Shown in pieces: positions 1 to 8,738 of a stretch of 22,852 bases of DNA. The notes under the pieces are model-generated. The model made no database searches. It worked only from the letters and a program-made list of their open reading frames with translations, and was not told where the DNA came from. The stretch is from Phaeoceros laevis (taxonomy: Eukaryota; Anthocerotophyta; Anthocerotopsida; Notothyladales). Within the stretch, counting starts at the first letter, position 1. Each line of letters starts with the position of its first letter. Location of the stretch: assembly GCA_049999765.1 (NCBI GenBank), contig JBNGIQ010002419.1:1-22852 (forward strand). Reading direction: 5' to 3'. The position numbers and the translations under genes are program-made.

Positions 1-163
1 ACCTCCTGGGGTGCTATATGCTGGTCGTCGCTGATTTATGGAGAATAACGTCATGTTATTGGAGACCCTGTTATGGTCAGTTTCACAACTAGAAACTAAC
101 AAACAACATGGCTCTGTAACCAAGTCCGAGACCAACACCTTGCCTCTACCTAGTCCCAGAGTA

Positions 164-168
164 GCACC
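164..168. repeat. Copia target-site duplication, left copy (GCACC)
   Basis: GCACC lies immediately outside the shared LTR end at 169. The same five bases occur at 13749-13753, just beyond the inferred outer end of the other LTR. The match extends to eight bases (TAGCACCT), so the exact boundary is uncertain by one base. Copia elements normally make 5-bp duplications. This copy is what fixes the right-hand limit of the element. Confidence 0.5.
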
Positions 169-265
169 TAAAGAACTACAGGTGGATCGAGGCGAGAGCG
201 AGGAGAAGAATTGTAGGAATGAATTTGCTTAGTGTGAATGTGTGCCAAGAAGGCACTTTCAGGCG
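169..265 (-). repeat. Copia 3' LTR remnant (97 bp, U5 end)
   Basis: These 97 bases align without gaps to 13482-13578 with five mismatches (about 95% identity). The 13482 copy begins directly after the primer-binding site, so the shared start is the LTR end next to flanking DNA here and next to the PBS there. Only the terminal part of the LTR survives. At 265/266 the sequence passes directly into reverse-transcriptase coding sequence. RNase H, the polypurine tract and the first part of the LTR have therefore been deleted. Confidence 0.75.
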
Positions 266-632
266 CAGGTCCATAACATGTCAAGAACTGTGCTTCTACA
301 CCAACTGAATGTGAGACATCCGGCCTTGTCCAATTTCTGAAGTATATAGTGGTGCATACTGCAGGCCGGTATGGAACACTCTCCATCAGCTGTCTTTCAT
401 GCTCATTTTTGGGACCTTGTTCTTTTGTAAGTTTTTCCCTAGCAGCCATAGGTGTTGGTGCCGGTTTGCAGTCCGTCATTCTAAACTTCGCAAGTGTTTG
501 CGTAAGGAACTGCCCTTGATGAATAAACACTGTGTGTGTTCGAAGATTTTGTGCTATTTGTATACCCAAGAACCATGTTAGAAGGCCAAGATCAGTCATA
601 GAAAATTTTGACTTTAGAATACTCTTTACCTT
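266..632 (-). pseudogene. Copia pol, distal reverse-transcriptase part (displaced)
   Basis: The minus-strand translation is the second half of a Copia-type reverse transcriptase (RVT_2 family). It contains KSKFSMTDLG, FLGIQI and a degenerate Y-RPAV...NWTRPDVSHSVGV stretch that corresponds to the family's YRSAVGSL...TRPDI-AVG region. It starts exactly where the other Copia part, ending at 8739, stops. Both parts lie in the same frame, and the 8,106 bp between them (LINE plus one duplication) is a multiple of three. I therefore infer one gene split by the LINE. After FLTCYGPA the reading continues into the LTR remnant. RNase H is missing. Confidence 0.85.
628..632. repeat. LINE target-site duplication, left copy (ACCTT)
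   Basis: ACCTT at 628-632 is repeated at 8734-8738. The bases on either side differ (T versus C before, C versus G after), so the duplication is exactly five bases. Taking out 633-8733 plus one copy rejoins the Copia reverse-transcriptase frame. Five bases is short for a LINE, where 7-20 is more usual. Confidence 0.8.
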
Positions 633-681
633 CGTCAATCTGTTTCCAGTCCTCACTCCTTCGTCAATCTGCTTCTGGCTC
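633..681 (+). repeat. Two diverged copies at the LINE 5' end
   Basis: CGTCAATCTG occurs at 633-642 and again at 662-671, 29 bp apart. The next ten bases of the two copies match apart from transitions. The first copy starts exactly at the inferred 5' end of the element. Many LINEs carry 5' tandem monomers with promoter activity. That role here is only a guess. Confidence 0.5.
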
Positions 682-713
682 AAGAGTCTCCTCTTCCACT
701 CTCCCAAGAAGTC

Positions 714-2053
714 ATGGATCCTATGCCCACTACTGATGGAGTTGAGCAAGATGCCCAAGCACCCAGCTTGTTGCCTGTTCGCAGTCCGATCACACAGACC
801 CCTCCCCACAGCTTGCCTGCTTGCTTCAACTGCAGTCCCGCCTGGATGTTATCGATGAGTGGAGAAACCTTGCGACCTCCATCATTTTACCAGAGTGTGG
901 CCATTCCCTTACCAAGCAACTCAAACTCCTACTTTCCAGAACGGATGAGCTGCATGCCCAGTTGGAGCAGGCAGAAAATGTTTTGCAAGACACTCAGCAT
1001 GATCTCAAGTCGCCTACTTCTCAGTTGACAGCGGCCAATACCAAAATTGATCAGCTCGAGCAGGCAAATCGGCGTTTCTTGGACAACATTCTGCAGCTAC
1101 AATCGACTCTCCTCAACGCGTCCAACAAGCCAGAGGTTGTTCCTCTACCACCACCGACAACACCAACCACACCGCGTCACTCGTTACCGTCCTTAATGCA
1201 CGGCAGTCCACCCACCTTCAATCACAACAAGCAATCAGTTCAACAATCTCTGCACGGGTCCCCAGGTCTACACCTTTCCATTCCTTCTCCACGGCGTTAC
1301 TGCCGCAAATTGCCATCTGACAGCAGCTGACTTGGTTCCTTTTCCACTCCGACCATCGCAGGAAATGCCAAACGCACAAACACCATGTCCAACCACATGG
1401 ATTCAGACCTGCACCGTCTTCAGCAGGAAGTGGCTCGATTGTTACCGCACCCACATCATACCACGCTGCCGCTCCAGCTCGCAACCAACAGCAGAGAGGG
1501 ACAGTTCGACCCAGCAAACTATGCCAGCCCGTCACAAAGAAGGCCACAATCTCAAATTATTTCAAGTCAGACGGAAGAATCCTATCCATCAGCTGCCGAG
1601 ATGAAACGCAGAGGTAGAGGACAAGCTGACACTCGGGATCTGGACATGACAAGGTACGGTCCAGACCATAAGCATTTATTCAATGTTAGGATTCGAGGAC
1701 TACCTGACAAGCTTCAGGAGGATCCAGAACAGTCAAGGCGCATGATGACGAATTGGTTGAGGAATGAATGTTCCTTTCACCCTCACCATTATATCGAGCT
1801 TAGAAAAGCTGCGCATACTCCAAAGGAGCTGAGTCGAGGTGGACAGCTTCCATTCAGACACTGGATCGTAACTCCCACTACAACTTCTGATAGGGACTAC
1901 CTGCTTACCCATGATGTGCCGATCTGGGAAAGATCAAACACCATCAGAATTGTCCCTGATTACACGCCACAGGAGTTTTTACGCCTTATGAATATCAACC
2001 CGGGGATTGTTGGTATAGGTCCACCACCATCGTTGAGTGACCGCCAGGCATAG
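714..2053 (+). pseudogene. LINE ORF1: coiled coil + RRM-like RNA-binding protein, decayed
   Basis: The likely start is the ATG at 714 (MDPMPTTDGVEQ). The frame shifts around 810-825 into the frame used for the rest of the element. A heptad-rich segment follows (LLLSRTDELHAQLEQAENVL, then KIDQLEQANRRFLDNILQLQ), typical of an oligomerising coiled coil. A TGA at 1328-1330 interrupts the frame, which continues unchanged to the TAG at 2051-2053. The C-terminal part (FNVRIRGLPD, IELRKAAHTP, FRHWIV, IRIVPDYTPQEFLRLM) follows the order of the RRM and C-terminal domains of vertebrate L1 ORF1p (NLRIIGV..., YRTPN..., IRITADFS...). I see no CCHC zinc knuckle, which plant L1 ORF1 proteins commonly have. 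Its known role in the family is to bind element RNA as a trimer. Here that is inferred from the layout. Confidence 0.75.
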
Positions 2054-2059
2054 CAATTA
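2051..2059 (+). promoter_or_regulatory. Putative leaky stop: UAG CAA UUA between ORF1 and ORF2
   Basis: The ORF1 stop TAG at 2051-2053 is followed by CAA TTA, an exact match to the tobamovirus type I readthrough consensus UAG CAR YYA. ORF2 continues in the same frame with no stop. It has no ATG before the conserved endonuclease start (VIYWNLN at about 2102). This would let a fraction of ribosomes make an ORF1-ORF2 fusion. The alternative is that TAG arose by mutation of a CAG in a single long ORF, or that ORF2 starts by reinitiation. Confidence 0.55.
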
Positions 2060-5000
2060 CAAGGGACAATTGAGCAGCATACAGTAGATCACACAGTAGT
2101 GTCCGTCATTTATTGGAACTTGAATGTCAGAGAGAAGTTGCTACCTCTTTTACGAGACCATCCAATTCATGACATTGTCATTCTCTCCGAGACCAAAGAG
2201 ACCTTGGCTAATCGAATAGAGCACTTTGGAGATTATGTGTGGCTAAATCTGCTTGCTTTTGTCCCACCCCATCACATGCCGTCTCGGGCAACGGCCTCCG
2301 GAGGGGTAGCAGTTCTCTGCAAACCACATGTTGCTTCACATGTTCAGGTTTGGAGGAGAAATCAGGATGCACACTACTTGTGGCTCAAGATCTCATCGCC
2401 ACCCGGGACACAATCGTTAATGTTGGCGTGCTCTTATGTCCCTCCTGCTACTAGCAATTCGTTCAAGCATAAGTCAGCCAATGCTGAGGATATGCTTCTT
2501 GATATTGAGCGTGACTTAGTTGATTTGGAGTCTGAGGGGTTGCACACATCCACGTTCTTCCTTGGGGATATAAACATCCGGGTGGCAAATAAGCAAGCCT
2601 TTCCTTTTGCTGCCAGTCACCCACACTATGTCAAGGAGGGCGACATCCCCAGGCACTCAGCTGACAGCAAATATTCAGATCCACGTGCTTCGTTGCTTCT
2701 GGACATGCTCAGGCGGAGGCAGATGATTATCTTCAATGGCATTCAACAGTTTCCGCAATCTGGTGGGATCACGTGTCGATCCAACTTAAACAGCAAAAGG
2801 CGCAGAAAAACACGTGGGAAATTTAAATCCTCCCTGAGGCAAAGTGCAGTGGATTTGCTTCTTGGACATATGTTATCTATACACTTGATCAAGGATTTCA
2901 AGATTCTCCAACAGAGAGAGGGATCAGATCATATGCCCCTTTGGATACAGTTTCAGCTACCAAATATGGTTTTTCCACATGTTCCAATAAAGGCTGAGCA
3001 AGCAACCTCCCACATCCTTCGACAGAAAAATCATGCAGCTTTCAGATCACACATGACACTGGGACTACAACGCTACGACAAGACAAATGCACAAAGTAGC
3101 TTGCTGCAAAAAGTTTCTGCCCTCCAACATATTTTCCTGACAGCAATCAGGAAGCATGGCACCAAGATAACTATCACTGCCACAAGCAAAGGATCATCAG
3201 CAAGACAATGGCATGATAGCGAATGTCAAAAACTGCAGAAACAGATACGAGCTATGCTAAATCAAGATGCTACAGGGGAGGTCATGGACCGTGAGGACTA
3301 TAGGAGCCTCTGCAATTTGTACTCTCGTACCAAGCGAGAAAAGCTAAGAGCTTATGAGAAGAAAGTGCAGTTATCTGCAATTGGGGACATAAAGAGGAAT
3401 CCGAAAGCTTTTTTCCAGCTCATAAAAAGCAGAAGCATGCCACCATCTCAAATCACACTGCAGAGATGGGAGCAGTATGGTACTGACCTCTTTCACTCCA
3501 AGTTACCAATCCATGCCATTTCCACTCCTCTATATCCCCAGCAGCCACCAACATCACTGTTCACACCCAAGAATGTCGGTCAGGCCATAGCATTACTGAA
3601 AAGCGGCAAGGCAGCAGACCGCTACGGTTTAAGAGCCGAATATTTTAAACTCTTGAGGGATGGTCAACTGCCAGCGACCCTGGCAAATCTATTCAATGAG
3701 ATCCAATCCAACGGATATTTCCCGCCTACATGGGGAGAAGCTGACCTGTGTCCCTTGCACAAAGCTGGAAACCTGGATGATCCTGATAACTTTCGGTGTA
3801 TCATGCTGAACTCATTGTTTTACAAACTTTATGGATCAGCTGTTCACCAACTGGTCAGCCCCTATATGCTCAACCAGGATCAGGAATTTCAAGCAGGTTT
3901 CCGCAAATCCTACAGCTGTCTCCATCACCTCTTTACATTGAGAGCTATCATCGAGCAAGCAAAAGCAAATGATAAAAAGGTTTATGCATGCTTCATAGAC
4001 CTCAGAAAAGCCTTCGACTCTATACCTAGAGCCAAGTTATGGGAAGCTATGGAACATGCCGGAATACCTGCCAACCTTATTCGGGCCATGCAGCTCATGT
4101 ACCAGCATTGTTCGATTCAAGTGAAAACTGATCACGGGCGATCAGCATCATTCCATAGTAACATGGGACTTAAACAAGGATGACCGCAATCTCCTACATC
4201 CTTTGCGTTTTACCTACAGCAGCTGCAAAAGCAATTCAGAGAGGCCACAAACCTGGATGCACCTCAGCTGTTGGGCCTAGCTATCGCCATGCTCTTGTTT
4301 GCAGACGACATAGTACTTATGTCACTTTCACCAGCTGGATTACAAAGCCAGCTGAACCTGTTCAATGAGTTTTGTCAACAATATCATTTGCAGGTCAACC
4401 TCAAAAAGACATCAGTGCTTATATTCAATGATGCAGGCACAGCCACTACTCCAGAATTCTATTGGGCTGAGGACAAGATTACAATATCCGAGCTATATAA
4501 GTACTTGGGCATGATGTTATTTGCGACGAAAAAAGTGCATGAGGCCAGGCAATCAAGGATTGACGCTGCAACTGCAACCTCTTTTTACATCAGCTCAAAA
4601 TCACTCAATCGTCACTTCATGCATACAGTACCCATGTTGACCTTCTTCCGACAATGTATATTACCTAAGCTGCTATACGCTGCACCCATCTGGGCGGTTG
4701 GATGCTCCCAAGCCGGATGGAAGCAAATCGAGAAGGTACAAAGACGTTTCTGCAAAAGGCACTTCAATCTGCCCCAAGTGACCTGCACCGCAACCCTGCA
4801 AGCAGAATTGGGAATTTGCTCAGTCGAGATTGAAGCCCTCATTACCACAGCTCAATTCTTACAACAGCTGGAATTGCTCCCACCAACACGATTACCGAAT
4901 ATTGCTATCCAAACATTTTGCAAATTAGAGGATCTTCATGGCACAGGATGGATGAAGCTATGGCACGACTGGTTGTCACGATGAGATCTACACAACTACC

Positions 5001-5629
5001 AACTGCATCAACTCACACCAGAGCTGATAAGAAGAGCCTACTTTCTATGTATCTGGAGTACTGCAAACCTATCACAGAAGCAGATGATTTATATGTCCAG
5101 CAACGGTGGTGGACTACCGCGCCTAACTCTTCAACCGTACTTACAACAAGTTATTCCAATCTCACATGTCAAATCGCTCATCCAAGTAAGGCTTCAAGCA
5201 ACAACATGGTCCAATAGCCACACATCGATGCAAGAAAAGGGCAACTCTCACCCACCCTGCCTCCTTTGTCATGAGTGTGTCGCCGATGTAGAAACTCATA
5301 TGATCTTCAGTTGTTTACTTACTGAGGTCGTCAGATTTAGACATGAAACTCTGTTTAGAGAGTCTACAACACTGCAAAAATTGTACACACAGGAACCACG
5401 GCTCTTAGCCTCATTTGCATGTGACCTTATAGCTCACATTAGAGACACTACGCCATTACTTTTACATGAGTCTTCCGAGGACTCAACCTCAGATGATGAT
5501 AGTGTGTCTGACCAGGAGACATCATCCGAGGAGGATGATAACTCCGACCTCAGCTATTGTAGACGGGCCACCGATCAACAGCTCTTCCACATGCAACTTA
5601 GAAGCCAATCAGGCACCACCACTGAATAA
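2054..5629 (+). pseudogene. LINE ORF2: endonuclease, reverse transcriptase, CCHC finger
   Basis: The open frame from 2054 would encode about 1,191 residues, broken by TGA at 4181-4183 and 4982-4984. Residues about 16-300 form an EEP-type endonuclease: WNLN, catalytic LSETK, GGVAVLCK, GDINIR, SAVDLLLG and SDHMPL (codon 291). The reverse transcriptase follows, with GKAADRYGLRAEYF, QAGFRKSYSC, motif A FIDLRKAFDS (codon 647), motif B GLKQG-stop-PQSP and motif C FADD (codon 749). The first TGA replaces the residue after GLKQG, often Cys in L1 RTs. Near codon 1069 is a C-x2-C-x9-H-x4-C finger, like the zf-RVT finger at the end of plant L1 ORF2. A Ser/Asp/Glu-rich tail follows (about codons 1139-1165). 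No RNase H domain is seen. The product would nick the target DNA and prime cDNA on it (TPRT). Confidence 0.9.
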
Positions 5630-5630
5630 A
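5625..5630 (+). promoter_or_regulatory. AATAAA overlapping the ORF2 stop codon
   Basis: AATAAA overlaps the TAA stop of ORF2 (5627-5629). If used it would end the RNA shortly after the coding region, 3 kb before the real end of the inserted DNA. A second AATAAA lies at 8624-8629, about 105 bp before the element end. The second is the better placed signal for the full-length RNA. Confidence 0.3.
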
Positions 5631-6266
5631 GATTAGTCACTCTGTACTCGCTGTTTCAGCTTGCTGGCTCCAATTTTCACTCTTGTTACCACAAAACCAA
5701 ACGTTTCGACTTAGTCATGGCAATAATCAATGATGTTCAGAATGCGAGATGTGGCGCCCGCCAGCTTCTCAAGAATTGAGCCGGATCAATCTCATCTCAC
5801 GGTACCACAACCCATGACAATAAGGATTTACAAAAACAGTTGCCTGAGTACAGTAAATTTGAAAGAAGCCCACAGAAGATGACAGATTACTAACAATCAA
5901 GACCGCGACAGATCAGCACAAACATGGTGCCATCATCCAATGTAGGCAAAAGCCACTCCAGGCGCACTAGGACATGTGGCGTCCCCATAGCCGGGCTGAT
6001 TTCTTCAAGCTTGGAAACCCTTTGCAAAACTGCACTCAACAGAAACAACAAAAAGGGAAAAACCTCAGCCTGGCTTCTACTGCAAAACAGTTCTACAATG
6101 CCCATCGGCTACAACGGTCCGTGGTCAGCACACCTTCAAGATGACGCTATAATACTCTACACGGCTGATATTTCTCAAACTGCTGTGCTCTATACCATAG
6201 TACAACCATAATACAGACTGATTAGGCTCATAACCGATCAGTGATGAGTGAGCTGACAAACCAACT

Positions 6267-6558
6267 ACAGTACCTCGAAATAGTTGTGCACACCTCTGGT
6301 TTCAAACAAAGACTACCTAAGCCAGTGATACCCCCCTAGTCGACACCTGAATTACTTCATACCTGACACCACTTGCCCATAAACGCAGGGCAATAGACCT
6401 CAATGTTGTTTAATGAACTGTTCAACACCCGTCGTCTTTTACCACCACCTGGATTTGCTCCCGCACTGCGCATCGGCAGGTCTCAAGATACCAACTGCCT
6501 CCAGAACAGTCCATAACCAATACTGAGATCGATCACCCTGCTGCCTAGACAATGACAC
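6267..6558 (+). repeat. Diverged internal duplication in LINE tail, copy 1
   Basis: The copy starts with CAGTACCTC and includes TTGCCCATAAA, AATAGACCTCAATG, TGTTTAATG and GATCACCCTGCT in the same order as copy 2 at 7552-7745. Copy 1 is about 100 bp longer, because the segment after TTTAATGAAC has no counterpart in copy 2. The spacing is about 1.2-1.3 kb. The duplication is old, judging by many substitutions between anchor blocks. Confidence 0.65.
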
Positions 6559-7551
6559 AAGGAAGAGCGTTTGCTTCTACACAAAGAAATCTGATGTAAG
6601 TGTAATGATTAAAGCGAGCCTGTAAAAGCTTTTCTCGATTTGATGCTATGGACTGTGAACTTAAAAAAGCTAGCCACACTGGTAACAGCATTTTACATAC
6701 ATGTCCACCAGGCTGGTGCCAACAACCACATCAGATCCCAGCCCTATTTCACCAACCTGTAGACTCAAGTTCAAGTTCCAAGATTTGGCGATGAATCTCC
6801 TCCCCAGTTTTCAGTCCTACCACGCTACCACACGCTTGCAGGACACAAACAAATGTAGCAGCATCAGCAGGGATGGTGGCCTCCTACTGCATACTACCGA
6901 ATTCTTGCACTGTCTCACATTCTACATGTTCTACCGCTGATGCCAAGGTATTACTTCTTGCAAAACCTTGAACTGCTGGCCGAAAGCTGAGCACCACCAT
7001 CTTATTTCGATCAAGGTAAAGCAGTTACAGCTTCCTGGGTCATGCCTACAACATAACAGCAGTATACACAATGAACTATAAATGATCAAGATGGAAGCAA
7101 TTATGAAAAGTGGAAGCAAACCACTTCAAAATATGGAACCTGTAGCACAGACATCACTCACCAGGTTGTTTCATACCTTGTACCACTGCCCTACATGCAC
7201 AACTTAGCAGTGTCATCTGCGACTGCATTTATTGCTATCTCGGGCACGGCTTTGACTATGATGTACATCCGTAAGTGCTCTCTTGCAGTCATGAGAACCA
7301 CCATCAAGCATACCTTCCATCACAGCGTGAACCTGTGTACAACCTCAGAACGACAGTGAGATGACACTCTTCATTTTACAAGATAAGACGAATGATTGAT
7401 GAGAACTGATGTATAAATACCTTGATGACCACACGATCTACAACAACGAAAGGAAGTTGATTACCATGGCTAAAAACCTGTTCGCTGTGCGCAAGCCTGC
7501 CAAAACCCAAAAACATGTATCAAAAGTTACAGAAAGCTATCAAAGCAATTG

Positions 7552-7745
7552 CAGTACCTCTGAATGGTTCTGCGTACCACTGAATTCAAACAAATCGACC
7601 AGTTATGCCTGTGAACCCAACTTCGTACACGCCTGACGTACTTCAAACATAGTACAATTTGCCCATAAAAGCAGGTTAATAGACCTCAATGATGTTTAAT
7701 GGACAGATTAATGGACCGATCACCCTGCTATCTAGGCTATGACAC
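7552..7745 (+). repeat. Diverged internal duplication in LINE tail, copy 2
   Basis: This is the second copy of the segment at 6267-6558. The shared anchors are CAGTACCTC, TTGCCCATAAA, AATAGACCTCAATGATG and CGATCACCCTGCT, ending near TATGACAC. It lacks about 100 bp found in copy 1. Confidence 0.65.
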
Positions 7746-8530
7746 GAAGCACAAGATCCACTTGGAGCACACACCATCCACTCACCCGAACAACAAAACT
7801 GGCCCGGACTGAACGGCATTAGCTACCTGGCCTGCAAGACAACAGCTACAGCAGTAAACACACCTCCAACAACCAACGCATTTCATCTCACCAATGTGCT
7901 CACCAATATCCTCTAAGGAACGAACAATATGCTACAGACTGGGTCGGACTATTCACCCACTCAGCCACCCTACCATCGCCCAGTCAATATAACGCCACCC
8001 CCGCAGTCTACAACTACAATTAGCTATCTGGATGATCCAGTCCTAATCACAAATATGCTCAGCAGGAAAGTAATCGCTGTAACTCACTACTGCCAGTCCA
8101 CACGCAATACGACGATCGTCGTCCTGTGATCGCCAGAATGATAGTTTCATACACCACTTTTGGTGCCACCTATGGAAGCATTCGTCCTCGCAACCGAAAG
8201 TCTGTCCTAGAGTCTAAACTTCAGACTACCAGGACGCTCGCAAGCATATATGACACTCTACGCCAAAATGCAGGCACACACCCTGACCAGACCCTGTCAC
8301 AAACTTAAATTCAATTATATCACCACTTAGTTATATAGCTAACTTGCCACCACACTGATTCCTACATACGGGCATTCCCGCTAAAATAGCTCATTATCCC
8401 CCCCCCGTCTACAACATTGCACTTTCCGGAAATGAACGTGACTAATTTTCAAATGTTTGAGTCGTGAAATTTAAATAAGATAAGGAAAGGGTTTATCTCG
8501 GTAAAAGTATCGCATGCCAACCATAGCTAA

Positions 8531-8733
8531 ACCATCCTCTCACTTTAGAGAAAGATGGTGGCTAACCCAGTTCAACCTGGGAGCAATGCACAATGGGTGA
8601 CCGGCGGCATACAACTTTACCGAAATAAACTTTGCTGTACCCGTCAGCCACCGGGTGCCCGAATATGGGCAAGGGGGGGACCCTCATGGGACCGTGTCAA
8701 CCTCCTCAAATACGTACATACACACACACACGC
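8531..8733 (+). other. Structured LINE 3' end: three hairpins, AATAAA and an (AC) tail
   Basis: Three short inverted repeats lie in a row: ACCATC/GATGGT (8531-8536 with 8554-8559, plus an inner TCTC/GAGA), CCCAG/CTGGG (8566-8570 with 8577-8581) and TGCCC/GGGCA (8656-8660 with 8667-8671). AATAAA is at 8624-8629. The end is ACATACACACACACACACGC rather than poly(A), directly against the right ACCTT. In some LINE families a 3' stem-loop is recognised by the element's own reverse transcriptase, and tails may be simple repeats. Function here is inferred. Confidence 0.5.
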
Positions 8734-8738
8734 ACCTT
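8734..8738. repeat. LINE target-site duplication, right copy (ACCTT)
   Basis: This is the partner of ACCTT at 628-632. Copia reverse-transcriptase sequence resumes immediately to its right, reading leftward into the break after SSPKLMAKV. Confidence 0.8.

Larger units (their letters stand above)
5630..8530 (+). other. LINE 3' region, about 2.9 kb, no gene seen
   Basis: I find no ORF with recognisable motifs on either strand. The composition is fairly even and A/C rich on the plus strand. Parts of it are duplicated in diverged form (6267-6558 and 7552-7745). The stretch lies inside the 5-bp duplication, so it entered with the LINE or inserted into it later. It could be a long 3' UTR, a 3' transduction of flanking DNA, or degenerate nested insertions. 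Only other copies would tell. Confidence 0.5.
633..8733 (+). mobile_element. LINE (non-LTR retrotransposon), about 8.1 kb, L1-like
   Basis: The element lies in the opposite orientation inside the Copia reverse transcriptase, bounded by ACCTT on both sides. In order it holds a short 5' region with a 29-bp offset repeat, ORF1 (coiled coil and RRM-like domain), ORF2 (apurinic-type endonuclease, reverse transcriptase, C-terminal CCHC finger) and a 3.1-kb non-coding tail ending in hairpins and an (AC) run. It has no LTRs. It appears full length at the 5' end, because ORF1 has an upstream leader of about 80 bp. Premature stops and a frameshift show that this copy is dead. The younger insertion is the LINE and the older one the Copia element. 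Confidence 0.85.

Noticed and set aside
38-232. A 64-codon plus-strand ORF at the left edge
   Set aside because: It runs across the LTR boundary into transposon sequence and has no recognisable feature.
4181-4183. UGA at the Cys-like position of RT motif B as selenocysteine or a reassigned codon
   Set aside because: Both host genes end in TGA, other TGA codons in the element fall outside cysteine positions, and no SECIS-like structure was recognised. Mutation of a dead copy explains it.
5924-8308. Several short plus-strand ORFs in the LINE tail as genes
   Set aside because: Lengths are what chance gives, there are no family motifs, and frames are not shared with ORF2.
8561-8585. CCCAGTTCAACCTGGG as a tRNA-like arm of a SINE
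   Set aside because: It is a hairpin with a TTCAA loop, but there is no A-box or cloverleaf around it. Kept only as a LINE 3' stem-loop.
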